Part shown: one piece after another, positions 20,761 to 33,274 of the stretch
Position numbering within the stretch: the stretch's first letter is position 1
How the letters are laid out: each line of letters begins with the position of its first letter
Assembly (NCBI GenBank): GCA_025766275.1
Contig: JAFKAC010000117.1
Location: 62,001-126,000 of the forward strand
Length of the DNA stretch: 64,000 nt
DNA from: Lactarius indigo
Lineage: Eukaryota; Basidiomycota; Agaricomycetes; Russulales; Russulaceae
Direction: 5' to 3'
The notes under the pieces: generated by a model
Told to the model about the DNA's origin: nothing
Databases searched by the model: none
Seen by the model: the letters and a program-made list of their open reading frames with translations, nothing else
Translations under genes and position numbers: made by a program

Positions 20761-23700
20761 TTTGCTCAAGGAGTTTCTGGATGAAAAGCTAGCCCAGGGG
20801 TATTTAAGACCCTTGATATCCCTGTACACCTTCTCCTTTTTCTTTATTAAAAAGAAGGATGGAAAGCTACACCCTGTACAGGATTATAGGGTCATTAATT
20901 CCCACACTATATGAAACCAGTACCTGCTTCCTCTCATACAGGACCTTATTTATGACCTCAGCAACACCCACATTTACATGAAGCTTGACATATGATGGGG
21001 GTACAACAACATTCGCATCTGTGACGGTGATCAAGAAAAAGCAGTGTTCAAAACTAAGTTTGAGCCAACAGTCATGTTCTTCAGTCTAACCAACTCACCT
21101 GCCACGTTTCAGGCAATGATGAACCACATCTATCATGACACTATTGTGAAGCACAAGTGCCTTGGTATGGTAATTTGGGTGTATATGGATGACATTGGCA
21201 TCGCCACCATGGAAGAACGCAACCTCAACACCCACATCGCCATGATCACGGATGTATTATGGGTTGTGGAGGAACATGACCTGTACTTCAAGCTTGAGAA
21301 ATGCCTATTCCACCAACCTTGAATGGATTACCTTGGGGTAATCCTTGAAAAGGGGGTAACATGTATGGACATGGTAAAAGTTCGTGGCATTGAAGAATGG
21401 CCGACCCTGACCAAATTCAGGGATGTACACTCCTTTTTGGGTTTTGTAACTTTTACTGTCTCTTTATTTGAGGTTTCACCACACACACATGACCCCTCAA
21501 TTGCCTAACACAAAAAGACGCAGACTGGAAGTGGACGAAAGAAGAAGACAATGCATTCAACATGCTGAAACACCTGGTCACCACAGAGCCCATACTCGCA
21601 CACCCAAACCTACAAGAGCAGTTTGAACTAGAGGTTGACGCATCTGGATTCGTGGTGGGAGCAGTCCTCCTACAAAAGAAAGCTGATGGGCAAAAGCACC
21701 CCATAGGATACTACTCTGCAATGCTTAATGAAGCAGAATGCAACTATGACATATATGACCTCAAGCTGCTGGCAATTGTCAAAGCCCTGCAACACTGGAG
21801 ACCACTGCTTGCAGGATCCCCACACAAAATCAAAATCTGTTCCGATCACCTTAACTTGCAATACTGGAAGACACCACAGAAGATTAGCTGTCAGGTGGCA
21901 AGGGAAGTCCTGGAGCTGATGGAGTATGACTTTGAAATCCATCACATCAAGGGGAAACTCAATGGAAGAGCCAACACACTGTCTTGGAGACCCAACTACA
22001 ATCAAGGGGAGGATGATAATTGAGGTGTAGTGGTACTTCCCCTGGAGGTATTCATACACGTTGCTAACATGGCCCATACACTTGAAATCCATCCTCTGTT
22101 GCAACATCTGAGGCATCGACAAGACCCCCTTGTCGTCAAGCAATGGGTAGACATGCATCACCTCAAGAAAATTGATGGGGAATGGTATAAGGATGGACAA
22201 CTGGTCATTACAGCCCCTGCATCCATGCATTGTGACATCATCCATGATCACCATGACCTCCCTGTCCACGGTCATCCAGGGATTGCACGCATGCAACGAA
22301 TTGTTGAAAGACACTACTGGTGGCCACACCTTTGAAAAGATGTATATGAGTATGGGATGGGATGTGGGGAGTGCCAGCGCATCAAGGTCAACACGAGGCC
22401 AACGCATACCCCATTACATCCCATCCACCCCCTCATGGATGCTCCCCCATTTCACACAATTGCCCTAGACTTTATCACGAAACTACCCCCTTCGCAAGGC
22501 TATGACAGTATACTGACAATTACTGACCATGATTTCACCAAAGCCTCAGTGTTTATCCCATGCCAAGAAGAATTAATGGTGGAAGAGATGGCCCTTTTGT
22601 ATGTGAATCATGTTTTTAAATGGTTCAGGTTGCCACACAAAGTTATCAGCAATAGGGACCTGTGGTTCACCTCGAAATTTACATGAGAAGCATGCCACAT
22701 TCTAGGGATTCAACAGAACATATCCACTACCTACCACCCACGCACCGACAGCCAGTCAGAATGCACCAATCAGTGGCTGGAGCAGTACCTGAGGTTTTGG
22801 GAAAATGAACAGCAAGACAACTGGGTGGATTACCTACCCATAGCAGAATTCGCTCATAACAACTGGCCTCATGAGAACACAAAGCAGTCACCATTCATGC
22901 TCCTAATGGGGTACAACCCCACCATGGATTGGACAGATAAGCCTTCCCCTATCCCTGACGTCACCATGTGGCTAACACAGCTAAAAGAAGCTCAACAGAT
23001 GGTGCAAGAGCTTATCAAGAAGGCCCAAGAAGCCTGTGTAAAACACAAGGACACTCCATGGTATCAGATAGGAGACCATGTGTGGCTGAAAGGGAAGCAT
23101 CTGTGGACCAATCAACCTATGGCAAAACTTGCAGTGTGACACCACAGCCCCTTTAAGGTCATTCAGGTGATGTCTGTTGATAAGTGACCCTTGTGCACTT
23201 AGTGGCTCATACAGACCGGACTTGCAGCATGGACTGCTTTAGATTAGATATACAGGACTTGTAGATTAGATACTGTTTGATCTGTACAATCTGGACTTAT
23301 CATTGTGTCACATATGACATCACTGTACTTCTATGACATCATGTGTCTGGACTCTGCGTTGTACTCAATGCCTTTGTTCTTTACTTAGTATTATCTTTAT
23401 TATGATGTCAGTATAATATCATCTAGTTCTGGACTCTCCTTGTTCTCCTTTCCCTTGTTCTCAAAGTGTCCACTCCTTTGTCCCTTTGTAGAACAATAGC
23501 ACCTTTGTATTCTGTGACTAGCGTTACTTACCTTGTACTACTGTCACCCTCTGTAGGAGTATAAGTAGAGTACCATGTACGCTCCTGGTCCACATCAGTT
23601 CTCACTGCTTGTGTGCCAGGTAAGACTCTTGCCTCTCAATGTATAACATCAGTTCTCACTGCTTGTGTGCCAGACCCTTTGCTTCAACTGCAACTCCCTG

Positions 23701-24699
23701 TCTCACCTCTGCTTCCAGCATCCCTGCATATGTCACCACAGTCTCCTTTGTCACTGTGAGTATGCTCTCTGTGTTTGCTGTTCATCAATGTCCACCTATA
23801 ATTATTGGTTGGAACTTCCCACACAGTGGAGCATACACCAGGTGTTTCACACAGACCTCCTCACACTGTACAAGAACACTGCCTTTCACAGGGAAATTTT
23901 CCCTTGACCCCCTCCTGACCTGGTAGATGGGGAGGAGGAGTATGAAGTTGAAGCCATTCTCGACTCTTGGCATTATGGTTGCCAAAGAAAGCTCCAATAC
24001 CTTATCAAGTGGAAGGGCTATCCAGACTCTGAGAATCAGTGGGTCAACAAAGATGATATATTCACCCCAGAAGCAGTAGAGGCATATCAAGCAGGCTGGA
24101 CGACCATTCAACAACTTAAAAGCTTGCCTGCACAAGAAGAAAAGAGCCATTCCCCTAGCTCCTGCACTTCCTACATTTCTATGCCTACTTCCCCTCTCAG
24201 ACATGTCACCATGGTGATCCTCCTCAACCAAGTTGCACAAGACGCCACTGCCATCATCACAGATGACAAAGAAACCGTGGTTCCACAGGTCCAGCTCACC
24301 CCATACACACCTAGCAACCTGCACACTGGGCATATCACTGCTCAAGAATGGGCTGTCCTACAGAGATTCCCCAACCCAACGCAGCAGCCCAATGACAAGC
24401 AGCATGCCATCACTCACATCTTCTGAGATGACGAAGGTAATCAGGAACCCATCGCCATCATCCCCCCAGGTGATGACCTCATCGGCACCAGGGGAATTTT
24501 CCCTGCTGAGTGACCCATCAAAGACCCAATGGGAGTTAGAAGCAGCAGAGGCTTGGTGGAGAGTGGTGAGGGAGTGGGCCAATGAACAGTTGCAGTTAGC
24601 ACAGCAGAGATTGAGCAAGTTGCAGCAGTGCAGGCAATGCTGCCACATGATGAAGCTCACTATGAAGACGGAGATTACTACCCAGTCAGACACCCCCTC
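20761..24699 (+). pseudogene. Gypsy H pol: RT, RNase H, integrase, chromodomain, C-terminal extension
   Basis: RT (YTFSFFFIKKDGKL, FFSLTNSPATFQAM, VYMDDIG near 21180-21200), RNase H (ELEVDASGFVVGAV near 21630), integrase zinc finger (HHDLPVHGHPG, CGECQRIKVNTRP), core residues TDHDFT, SNRDLWFTS and DSQSE, then the GPY/F region. Solo LTR E4 (23175-23787) cuts it. After E4 come a chromodomain ([27 protein letters not shown] at about 23930-24060) and a further ~200 codons of the post-chromodomain extension ([24 protein letters not shown]), ending where LTR C begins at 24700. Many TGA stops at former CGA codons show it is dead. Confidence 0.92.
23175..23787 (+). repeat. Solo LTR E4 (TSD ATGTC)
   Basis: 613 bp, with ATGTC at 23170-23174 and 23788-23792. 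Long E variant: TGCCAG is followed by GTAAGACTC, and a second CATCAGTTCTCACTGC...TGCCAG block comes 26 bp later. It sits in the integrase C-terminal part of H. Confidence 0.93.
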
Positions 24700-24872
24700 T
24701 GTTATGCCCTAGCAGGGGTGTGGGTTCTGAAGGTTCTAAGTCACACAAGTATCAAGCGAAGACATCTGTTGTCTTATTGCTATGAAATGCAAGTGGCAAA
24801 AGTGTAGCACAACGTGCAGCACTACTCTGTAATGTAGGGCTCCTCACCCGAAGTGTCTAACACTTCTCTACA

Positions 24873-26160
24873 TGTTATGGTACAGACTATTACGGATTGC
24901 AGATGACTCATGGCTGGTTATGACTATGGCCCAATACTAGTGTTTGTAGCGGTATGACTTATCGCTTACAACTAGACCAAGGTGAAAGTTAGCGAACTGA
25001 ACTGGGAGCACACCCAAGCCTAGCACGGAGACAAGTCACGCGCCGAACGTACAGTCACTGCAGAGAATAGACACACGTGAGGTCTTTATACAAGACCAAA
25101 GGTCAGGTGATCACGCAGTGGTACGCTGAGTGGAGAACCAAGAGGACAAGTTAACATTGGAGAAGTAAGGGAATTTACAAAGGAAATGCGCACCTGAGTG
25201 GAGAACCAAGAGGACAAGTTGGTTCCACTCAGGACGCTACATGAGGGTTTATATACACTGCTGCGGCTGAGTTCGAATTACTACTGAACCTTGTTACTAA
25301 AGGTATAGTAATAGTAATGAGTCAGACGCTGACGCGTCGTATCTATTAATAGCGTTATCTATTGTGCTGACTGATGCACAGTCATTAATGCTGACAGAAC
25401 GATGACGTGTCCTTATCTATGAGTCATAACCCTATGACAACGTAGTCTAGAACTATCTAGAACCTTCCCTGCTTATCGTCCAATGAGAAACTATTGTACT
25501 AATGAGGAAAGTGACCTAAAAGAGGTAACTCCTAACAAGGAAGTTACTCTCCCAGGGTCACGTGCTTGTGGGTGCACATGTTGGCATCACGTGACTAACC
25601 ATCTTATCATATCTAATGATAAGGACTTGGATTCTTTGACACAATGTTGGAGACTCGTATCTTTACCAAATAAACCCGCAAAAATACGGAAAAATAAGGC
25701 GAAAATAGAGCGTCCGTGACAGTGTTAGTCATGGACTCTTACATCGCATCAGTCAGCATAGTAGTTTGCATGTGATTGTGACTCATGTATGACTCATTCC
25801 TAGGATAGTTGTACTAGGGTTCAAGCTAGTTACACTATTGGTTACCTATTATTCTAGTGGTGCTTTAAAGCCCGCACATATCTGTATAAGTAGTTGTTCT
25901 AGAAGACCAAGAGTCCCCATCTTGGTCTTCTTCAATCCACTATCTTGACTTGTCTCCTGTCTACCTTAGTCTCTGACTAAGTGTGCTTCCACTTCTATCC
26001 ACCAAGGGATAGCACTTCTTCATCTTTGCTGCAGCGTGTGCCAAGAGGGCCCCTGTTCAGCTTGCATTGGGTTGACACATGATCCCCATTCGCTCATCTT
26101 TCACTAAGTCATCTACACCTACCAGAGTCCAAGTTGGACTAACACCAGTGGAGCATAACA
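24873..26160 (+). repeat. 5' LTR A of G3, split by solo LTR B1
   Basis: 506 bp after removing B1 and its TSD. TG...CA ends (TGTTATGG...GCATAACA). TATAAG at 25885, and the self-primer ATCTTGGTCTT 34 bp later (25919-25929). The primer-binding site GAGACCAAGAT follows the LTR at 26163-26173. Confidence 0.93.
24945..25721 (-). repeat. Solo LTR B1 (TSD GTGTT)
   Basis: 777 bp, TGTAGCGG...CCGTGACA on the plus strand, with GTGTT at 24940-24944 and 25722-25726. A TATATAAAC box on the minus strand gives the orientation. It holds two copies of a ~28-bp block (GAGTGGAGAACCAAGAGGAC...). It is inserted in the 5' LTR of G3. B2 at 29014 is exactly the same length. Confidence 0.93.
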
Positions 26161-26173
26161 TTGAGACCAAGAT

Positions 26174-27978
26174 CCTCATTGTGGCGTATTTGACAAGAGA
26201 CCAGTGGACGTCCTTTCATCCTTATCACCTTGAACGACAAGGAGATCGCAACATACCTACATGATTCTTGGGAGCTGCCCAGTGGAGAGAATGAGGAGGA
26301 GATACTGGGTACTTTGTGGAGTTTAATGGTCCTAACCATTTCGGACCTGTTGAGTTTAATTTTGACCACCTTTGTTGGACCAAGGTTATGTGGAACCCCA
26401 TAGATCGCTGCTGGGATATTGTATGACCAGCAGGAAGAAACTACAACTGTGACATTGACGCACAAGAACTTAACAGCCACGCAGATTATGGTCCCCTTGA
26501 CAGACAAGCACAAGAACATACCAACAAAGGTATCAGTGGAGAAGAAGCATCCAAAAGTCAACAATCTCCCAGTAGGGGAAATACACCAGCAGATGACACC
26601 AGCCTAGGAGCTATTGGCAAACATATTATATGACGAACTGAGTCTCCTACCATTCACGCTACCAAACCAGAAGTAATCCACATTCACAGTCCAGCTGTCG
26701 CAATGGCCACCACGATGATCACACAAGAAGAGATACAACTAGCCTCTGACACCATAGATCAGATGGCCTGAGAAGAACAACAATGTATTGCACAAGAAGC
26801 ACAAGCCATACTGGCACCTATTAATCCACACACTGGTTATTGAATGACAGATGACAATGTAGCAATCCATCGTGCTATTGGACCTGATGTACCCGATCCC
26901 CCTAGTGGAGGAGGACCTCCTGGTGACCTACCAGGAGGAGGGCCACCACCACAAGGAGGCAGATTTGGAGGATTCCCTGGAGGATTCCCAGGAGGACCAC
27001 CAGGGGGAGGACATCCTGGAGGAGGATTACCAGGTGCAGGTCCCATCATTCCTCCCCAAAATAACAAGTTAGCTGGCAAAGCACCCACAGTATTCAACGT
27101 AGAACGCACCAAAGTTGAAGTGTTTCTCACACAATGGCACATTTATTGGGGCATAAATGCAGACGAAGGCATAATGGCCACACCCTATCGACACACCCTC
27201 CTTTTCCCATCTTACATCAAAGGCGTCAACGTCAGCAAATGGGTACTGGCCATGCTTACATGGCTCAATGGCCAAATACAAGCCGGCATACCCCAAACAA
27301 GTGAAGGACTGTGGAACAAAATAACGCGCAGCTTCATGCAATGCTTCCGAAACACCATGGAACAAGAGCAAGCCCAATACGAGCTTAAGAAGGGCCTTAA
27401 GATGATTGGGGGCAACCTAGATGAGTATTGCACTCAATTTGAACAACTAATATGCCATGCTCAGTACCGGCTTGACAATCTGCAGACGCTTGATTTATTT
27501 GCAAGCAGGCTACCAAAAGACCTATACAAAAAGGTCTACACCCTTGACAACTCCCAAAATTATCATGAGTGGAAGGAAGCAGCCACCACCCATCAACAAC
27601 AATATCTCCATCTCAAGGCAGTCTTGAACAAAGGGGTTCCTCAATGACAAGGGCAAGGACGACAACATCAGCAACATCAATGGCAAGGACTCCCAAAAAG
27701 CTCTTGGCAACCTAGGAATCTATGAAGGGATCCAAACGCAATGGACACCTCCACAGACCAAATTCGAGGGCGGTTGGCTGGAGCTGAAGACATTCTCACT
27801 CCACGCCCCCCATATTGACCATGAGGAGGATTTTTGCAAAGGGGAGGAGGACGTAACAATTAAAGGCCAGTCACCTGTTATAACTGTGGAAAGGATGGAC
27901 ACATGGCCTGAGATTGCAGATCACCACAAGGAGGTTATCAACAACCTCAAGCATCAACCAGTTGGTATATCAATACTG
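26174..27978 (+). pseudogene. G3 gag, multiple stops
   Basis: TRDQWTSFHPYHL start block without ATG, WRE..GDTGYFVEFNGP, FNFDHLCWTKVMWNP, MATTMITQEEIQL (26704), Gly/Pro-rich linker (about 26905-27050), capsid-like region WHIYWGINADEGIM and FASRLPKDLYKKVYT, and an RNA-binding tail with a degraded CCHC (CYNCGKDGHMA). TGA replaces CGA at several places, for example after RNIPT, DIV, DQMA and HTGY. It ends at INTD, where the truncated LTR E5 is fused. Confidence 0.88.
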
Positions 27979-28205
27979 ACATCACAATAAAGATAACGCT
28001 ACAAAGAGAACAAGGGATGAAGTACAATGAAATGTCCAGAGTGTTCTACATGATGTCATTGTACATGATGTCATAGATAAGCTAAGAAGTCTGAGATTGT
28101 ACAGATCATATAATCTAATCTACAGGTCCAATATATCTTATCTAAAGCAGTCCATATCTGCAAGTCCTTTAGAGCCGCTAACTGTGCGCGGGTCACTTAT
28201 CAACA
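27979..28205 (-). repeat. LTR E5 fragment at a deletion junction
   Basis: 227 bp from the 5' half of an E LTR (ending CTTATCAACA), joined to G3 gag at a shared TGAC. To its right the integrase tail of pol resumes. The other half of the LTR and most of pol (protease, RT, RNase H and most of integrase) are missing. Confidence 0.85.
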
Positions 28206-28288
28206 CTAGTGGCTAAGCGCGACAGACCTTTTAAGGTTGTTCAGGTGGTGTCTCCTGTCAACTATCGCCTCAAACTTCCCACACAGTG

Positions 28289-28875
28289 TGTTACAATTTC
28301 TGTCTGCTTGGACTCATTCTTTTCCTACTTTACTTTTCCTTTCCCAATCCTTCACAAGCCCTGTATGATTACACAGACCTTATGATTACTTGGTTCCTAT
28401 CATGCGCCCTGCTTATCAACGATCTCTTTTGATAAGGCTTGACATGTGCTAGTTTCCACTTCCTTCTCACTCACATGCAAGCCCACATGATTCACCTTTG
28501 TTCCCAGTATAACCATGCCTTGTTCTCCTTATGTTTCTCCTTTTGTTTCTCAAGTTGGCGATGGCACCATCTGTTTGTAATGGCCATACAGCCCCATTTG
28601 TATTTAAGCCTAGCTCTACCTAGCCTGTACGGTAGACTAGACTTCTTGTGTAATACTACACTCATCTAACACAGAACACCTTTGAGCTTTTCCTTGTCTC
28701 ACGATTCTTATCTCCACTAGGTCTTCGAGCCTTAGCCTTCCTCTACAGTCCAAGTGACTTGTGTCCTTGTGATCCTTGTGCATCACCCTACTGAAGTCGA
28801 GCCATCAAGCTCGTGCTACCACGTATTGACTGACTTAGTACAGGTTGTACTTAATGCCCCTATAGTGGCGTTACA
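28289..28875 (+). repeat. Solo LTR D2 (TSD CAGTG)
   Basis: 587 bp, TGTTACAA...GTTACA, with CAGTG at 28284-28288 and 28876-28880. It has the same length as D1. It contains TATTTAAG and AGACTAGACTTCTTG. It lies in the pol of G3, in the codons for LPTQWSI. Confidence 0.93.
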
Positions 28876-28963
28876 CAGTGGAGCATCTACAATGTCTTCC
28901 ACATAGATCTTCTCACACCTTATCGTGAGACACCCATGCATGGACCAAATTATCAGTGCCCAC

Positions 28964-30370
28964 TGTTGATAAGTAACCCTTGCGCACTTAGCGGCTTGTA
29001 CAGACCAGACTTGTGTCACGGACGCTCTATTTTCGCCTTATTTTTCTGTATTTTTATGGATTTATTTGGTTAAGATACGAGTTTCCAACGTTGTGTCAAA
29101 CATCCAAGTCCTTATCATTAGATATGATAAGATGGTTAGTCACGTGATGCCAACATGTGCACCCACAAGCACGTGACCCTGAGATAGTAATTTCCGTATT
29201 GGATGTTACCTCTTTAGGTCACCTTCCTCATCTAGTACAGTAGTTTCTCATTGGACGATAAGCAGGGAACATTCTAGATAGTTCTAGACTAGGTTGTTAT
29301 AGGGTTGTGACTCATAGATAAGGACACGTCATTGTTCTGTCAACGTTAATGACTGTGCATCAGTCAGCACAATAGATAACGCTATAAATAGATACGACAC
29401 GTCAGCGTCTGACTCATTACTATTATGTGCACCTTTAGTAATAAGGTTTAGTAGTAATTCGAACTCAGCCGCAGTAGAGTATATAAACCCTCATGTAGCG
29501 TCCTGAGTGGAACCAACTTGTCCTCTTGGTTCTCCACTCAGGTGCGTATTCACTTGTACTTCCCTCACTCTTCACCAATACCAACTTGTCCTCTTGGTTC
29601 TCCACTCAGCGTGCCACAGCATGATCACCAGACCTTTGGACTTGTATAAAGTCCTCACGTGTGTCTACTCTCCGTTGTGCCTGTACGTTCGGCGCGTGAC
29701 TTGTCTCCGCGCTAGGCTTGGGTGTGCTCCCAGTTCAGTTCGCTAACCTTCACCTTGGTCTAGTTGTAAGCGATAAGTCATACCGCTACAACTTGCAGCA
29801 TGGACTGCTTTAGATTAGATATACAGGACTTGTAGATTAGATACTGTTTGATCTGTACAATCTGGACTTACCATTGCGTCATCTATGACATCACTGTACT
29901 TCTATGACATCATACATCCAGACTCTGCATTGTATAACACCTTTGTACTTTCCTTTGTTCCATACTTAGCTTTATCTTTATTATGATGTCACTATGATAT
30001 CATTTGCTTCTGGACTCTCCTTATTCTTTCCTCCCTTGTTCTCAGAACATCCACTCCTTTGTCCGTTTGTAGAACAATACTTCCTTGTACTGCGTGACTT
30101 AGTGTTACATCCCTTGTACAGTGTCACTACCAGAAAGTGTATAAGTAGAGTACCATGTACGCTCCTGGTCCACATCAGTTCTCACTGCTTGTGTGCCAGG
30201 TCAGCCTCTTCTCTCTAAAACCTAAACATCATCAGTTCTCACTGCTTGTGTGCCAGACACTCTTGCTTTACCTTGCTTGACTCCAGTTGCTGCTTTCCAG
30301 CCACCCAGCCTATCTCACCACAGTCCTCTTAGTCCACTGTGAGTATGCTACCTTTGAGTGCTGTTCATCA
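28964..30370 (+). repeat. Solo LTR E6 (TSD CCCAC), split by B2
   Basis: 625 bp without B2. CCCAC at 28959-28963 and 30371-30375. Long variant with duplicated CATCAGTTCTCACTGC...TGCCAG block. The target is the proline-rich linker just before the chromodomain of G3, a few bases from the equivalent point where LTR D1 entered another pol copy. Confidence 0.93.
29014..29790 (+). repeat. Solo LTR B2 (TSD ACTTG)
   Basis: 777 bp, TGTCACGG...CCGCTACA, in the opposite orientation to B1. ACTTG at 29009-29013 and 29791-29795. TATATAAAC near 29480 is followed by a hairpin-forming GAACCAA...TTGGTTC. Inserted in solo LTR E6. Confidence 0.93.
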
Positions 30371-30484
30371 CCCACCTCTGGATTTGGTCAATAATGAAGA
30401 AGAATACAAAGTCAAGAAGATTCTAGACTCTCGGTGATTCGGCAGAAGATGTCGACTCCAGTACCTTGTCAAATGGAAGGGTTA

Positions 30485-31043
30485 TGTTGATAAGTGACCC
30501 TTGTGAACTTAGCAGCTCTAACGGCCCGGACTTACAGATATGGACTGCTGTAGATTAATTAGGACCGCTTTAGATTAGATTTGATCTGTACAATCTCGGA
30601 CCCCTTGTAATTTCTTATCTATGACATCACTGTACCATGACATCATGCGGACTCCTCTAGAACTGTCATTGTACTACACCTTTGTTCTCTCTTTAGATAT
30701 ATCCTTATTGTGATGTCACTGTGATATCATCTTAGTCTGGACTCTTATTGTTTTCATGCTCCTTGTTCCCCATCTGTACATTCCTTTTGTCCACATGTAG
30801 AACAACGTCCCTTGTACTCTGTGACCCTATGTTACATCCTTGTAGTAGTGTCACACCTGTAAACAGTATAAGTAGTGTACCATGTACGCTCCTGGTCCAC
30901 ATCAGTTCTCAAACTGCTTGTGTGCCAGACTCTCTTGCTTCACCTGCAACCTCCCTGTTACACCTCTGCTTCCAGCACTCAAGTATATCTCACCACAGTC
31001 CTCTTACCACTGTGAGTATACTGTCTATGTCTGCTGTTCATCA
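30485..31043 (+). repeat. Solo LTR E7 (TSD GGTTA)
   Basis: 559 bp, with GGTTA at 30480-30484 and 31044-31048. It splits the chromodomain of G3 between KWKGY and PDSDNQW. Short E variant with one TGCCAG block. Confidence 0.93.
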
Positions 31044-31851
31044 GGTTATCCTGACTCTGATAATCAATGGATAGATAAAGATGACATCTTTGCCGATGAA
31101 GCCATACAGGAGTTCAAACATTCTAACCCTGCCACAGAAACACATATAAGGGCTGCCATTCATTGTGTTAAGTCCCCATCATCCACTCCTCTCATGTCCT
31201 CTACTTGACACAATGACCAGCTTGCACTCCTCTCCACTCTCGTCAACAACTCCTCCACCATGCTTGTTAACCCCAACTCCACTGACAATGCCATGACCAT
31301 TAGAGCTACAACCCTCGGAAGTGCCACCATGCAGCATGAGGATGATGGGCCTATCACTACTGAAGAATTGTACCAGACACTGCAATGATTCCCTGTGCCC
31401 CTACAGGGAACTCTCAACAATGATCCAGCAACAACTCAGCCAACACCTCCACCAATGTATGCCCTTACCAACCCCAACACTGGTGAGCCCAAAATGTTCA
31501 TCACTGAAGATGAGCTCTTTTGGCTTCAAGCAGCTGTCCCATGCAGTGCAACCGCCAAACACCATGCAGAAGTATGCACAAGAATGGAAGGAAATGGCAG
31601 TGTGGTGGCAGCAGGAGCAACTGCATATCGCTACCTGCCATCACAAGATGAGGCAGGAGCAGAAGGAGTACTGGACAAAGTTGAGGATGAAGACAAGCTT
31701 GGAGACCATTACCCCATCAGGCACACATTCCTTGAACATGAATTCTATGCTGAAGATCCAGCAGCCACTCCCTTCCTCATTGATGCATCAGGGAACCCCT
31801 TGCACCAAGGAAGAGTTGCCATGGCACAAGCAGCTCGTTATACACCAATGG

Positions 31852-32440
31852 TGTAACGCCACTACAGGGGCATTAGGTACAACCTGTACCAAGTCAGTCA
31901 ATATGCAGTAGTGCAAGCTCAATGGCCTGACTTCAGTAGAATGATGCACAAGGATCACAAGGACATTAGTCACTTGGACCATAGAGGAAGGCTAAGGTGC
32001 AAAGACCTAGCAGAAGTGGGGGATCACAAGACAGGGAAAAGCACAAAGGTGTTCTGCATGTAGACAAGTGTAGTATTACGCAAGAAGTCTAGTCTACCAT
32101 ACAAGCTAGATAGAACTAGGTTTAAATAACGATGGAACTGTGTGGCTACTACAAACAGATGGTGTCATCACCAACTTGAGGATCAAAGGGAGAAGCATAA
32201 AGGGGACAAAGTGTAGATATAAGTGGAACAAAGGCAGATCATGTGGGCTCACACATGAGTGAGGATAAGATGGAAACTAGCACATGTCAAGCTTTATCAG
32301 AAGAGATTGTCGATAAGCAAGGCGCACGATAGAAATCAGGTAATCGTAAAGTCCATGTAATCGTACAGGGCTCATATGGTGTTGGGGATGGAAAAGTAAA
32401 GTGAAGAAAGAATGAGTCCAGAAGACAAGAAATTGTAACA
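31852..32440 (-). repeat. Solo LTR D3 (TSD AATGG)
   Basis: 589 bp, with AATGG at 31847-31851 and 32441-32445. Minus orientation, in the post-chromodomain extension of G3 (YTPM / GKRDPATRA). Confidence 0.93.
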
Positions 32441-32733
32441 AATGGGCAAGCGAGACCCAGCAACCCGAGCAGTCATCCCTGAGGGGTTCTGGGTCAATCA
32501 AGGACCCCATTACATTCCATTCCTGATCAAACTCCCCAATGGACCAATGGTACAGGTGTCCCATATACAGGTTATCAGAGGAGGAGACCCCTTCATACTT
32601 GGACTAGCTCCAGGATCGGGGTTTCTTCATGGTAAACCCCTCTATGCCATGCCACATCTCCCCAAAGACAACCACACCATTATCCCCCATGAAGAGTACT
32701 TCATGCTTCGTGACTGTCACCCCACTGACCTAT

Positions 32734-33274
32734 TGATGAACAGCACAGATAGAGAGCATACTCACAGTGGCAAAGATGACTGTGGTGAGATATGCAGAGG
32801 GTGCTTGAAGCAGCAACAGGGAAGTTGTCAGGCAGAGTAAAGCAAGTGAAGTCTGGCACACAACAGAGTGAGAACTGATAATAGCATTACAGAGGAGAGG
32901 AGGCGTGACACTAGTACAAGGCACTAGTACAAGGGCAGTAACTACAAGTCACAGAGTACAAGGGATGCATTGTTCTACAACAGGACAAAGGAGTGTGTAC
33001 AAGGAGAACAAGGTGTATAGAACAAAAGAAAGTCTAGACAAGTATAATATCATAGTGACATCACAATAAAGATAACACTAGAAAGAGAACAAAGGATGGA
33101 GTACAATGAAGAGTCTGGAGTAGTCCATATGATGTCATTGTACAGTGATGTCATGGAAGTGCTAGATTGTACAGATCAAATCTAATCTACATAAGTCCAA
33201 TATATCTAATCTATAGCAGTCCATATCTGCAAGTCCATTAGAGCTGCTAAGTGCACACAGGCTACTTATCAACA
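32734..33274 (-). repeat. Solo LTR E8 (TSD CCTAT)
   Basis: 541 bp, with CCTAT at 32729-32733 and 33275-33279. Inserted in the last part of the G3 extension, between HPTDL and the IGDVTLI motif. Confidence 0.92.

Noticed and set aside
7774..33274. Regularly recurring ~560-bp repeats as a possible array
   Set aside because: Each copy has its own target duplication and a different surrounding gene, so they are independent solo LTR insertions. No CRISPR-like spacing exists.
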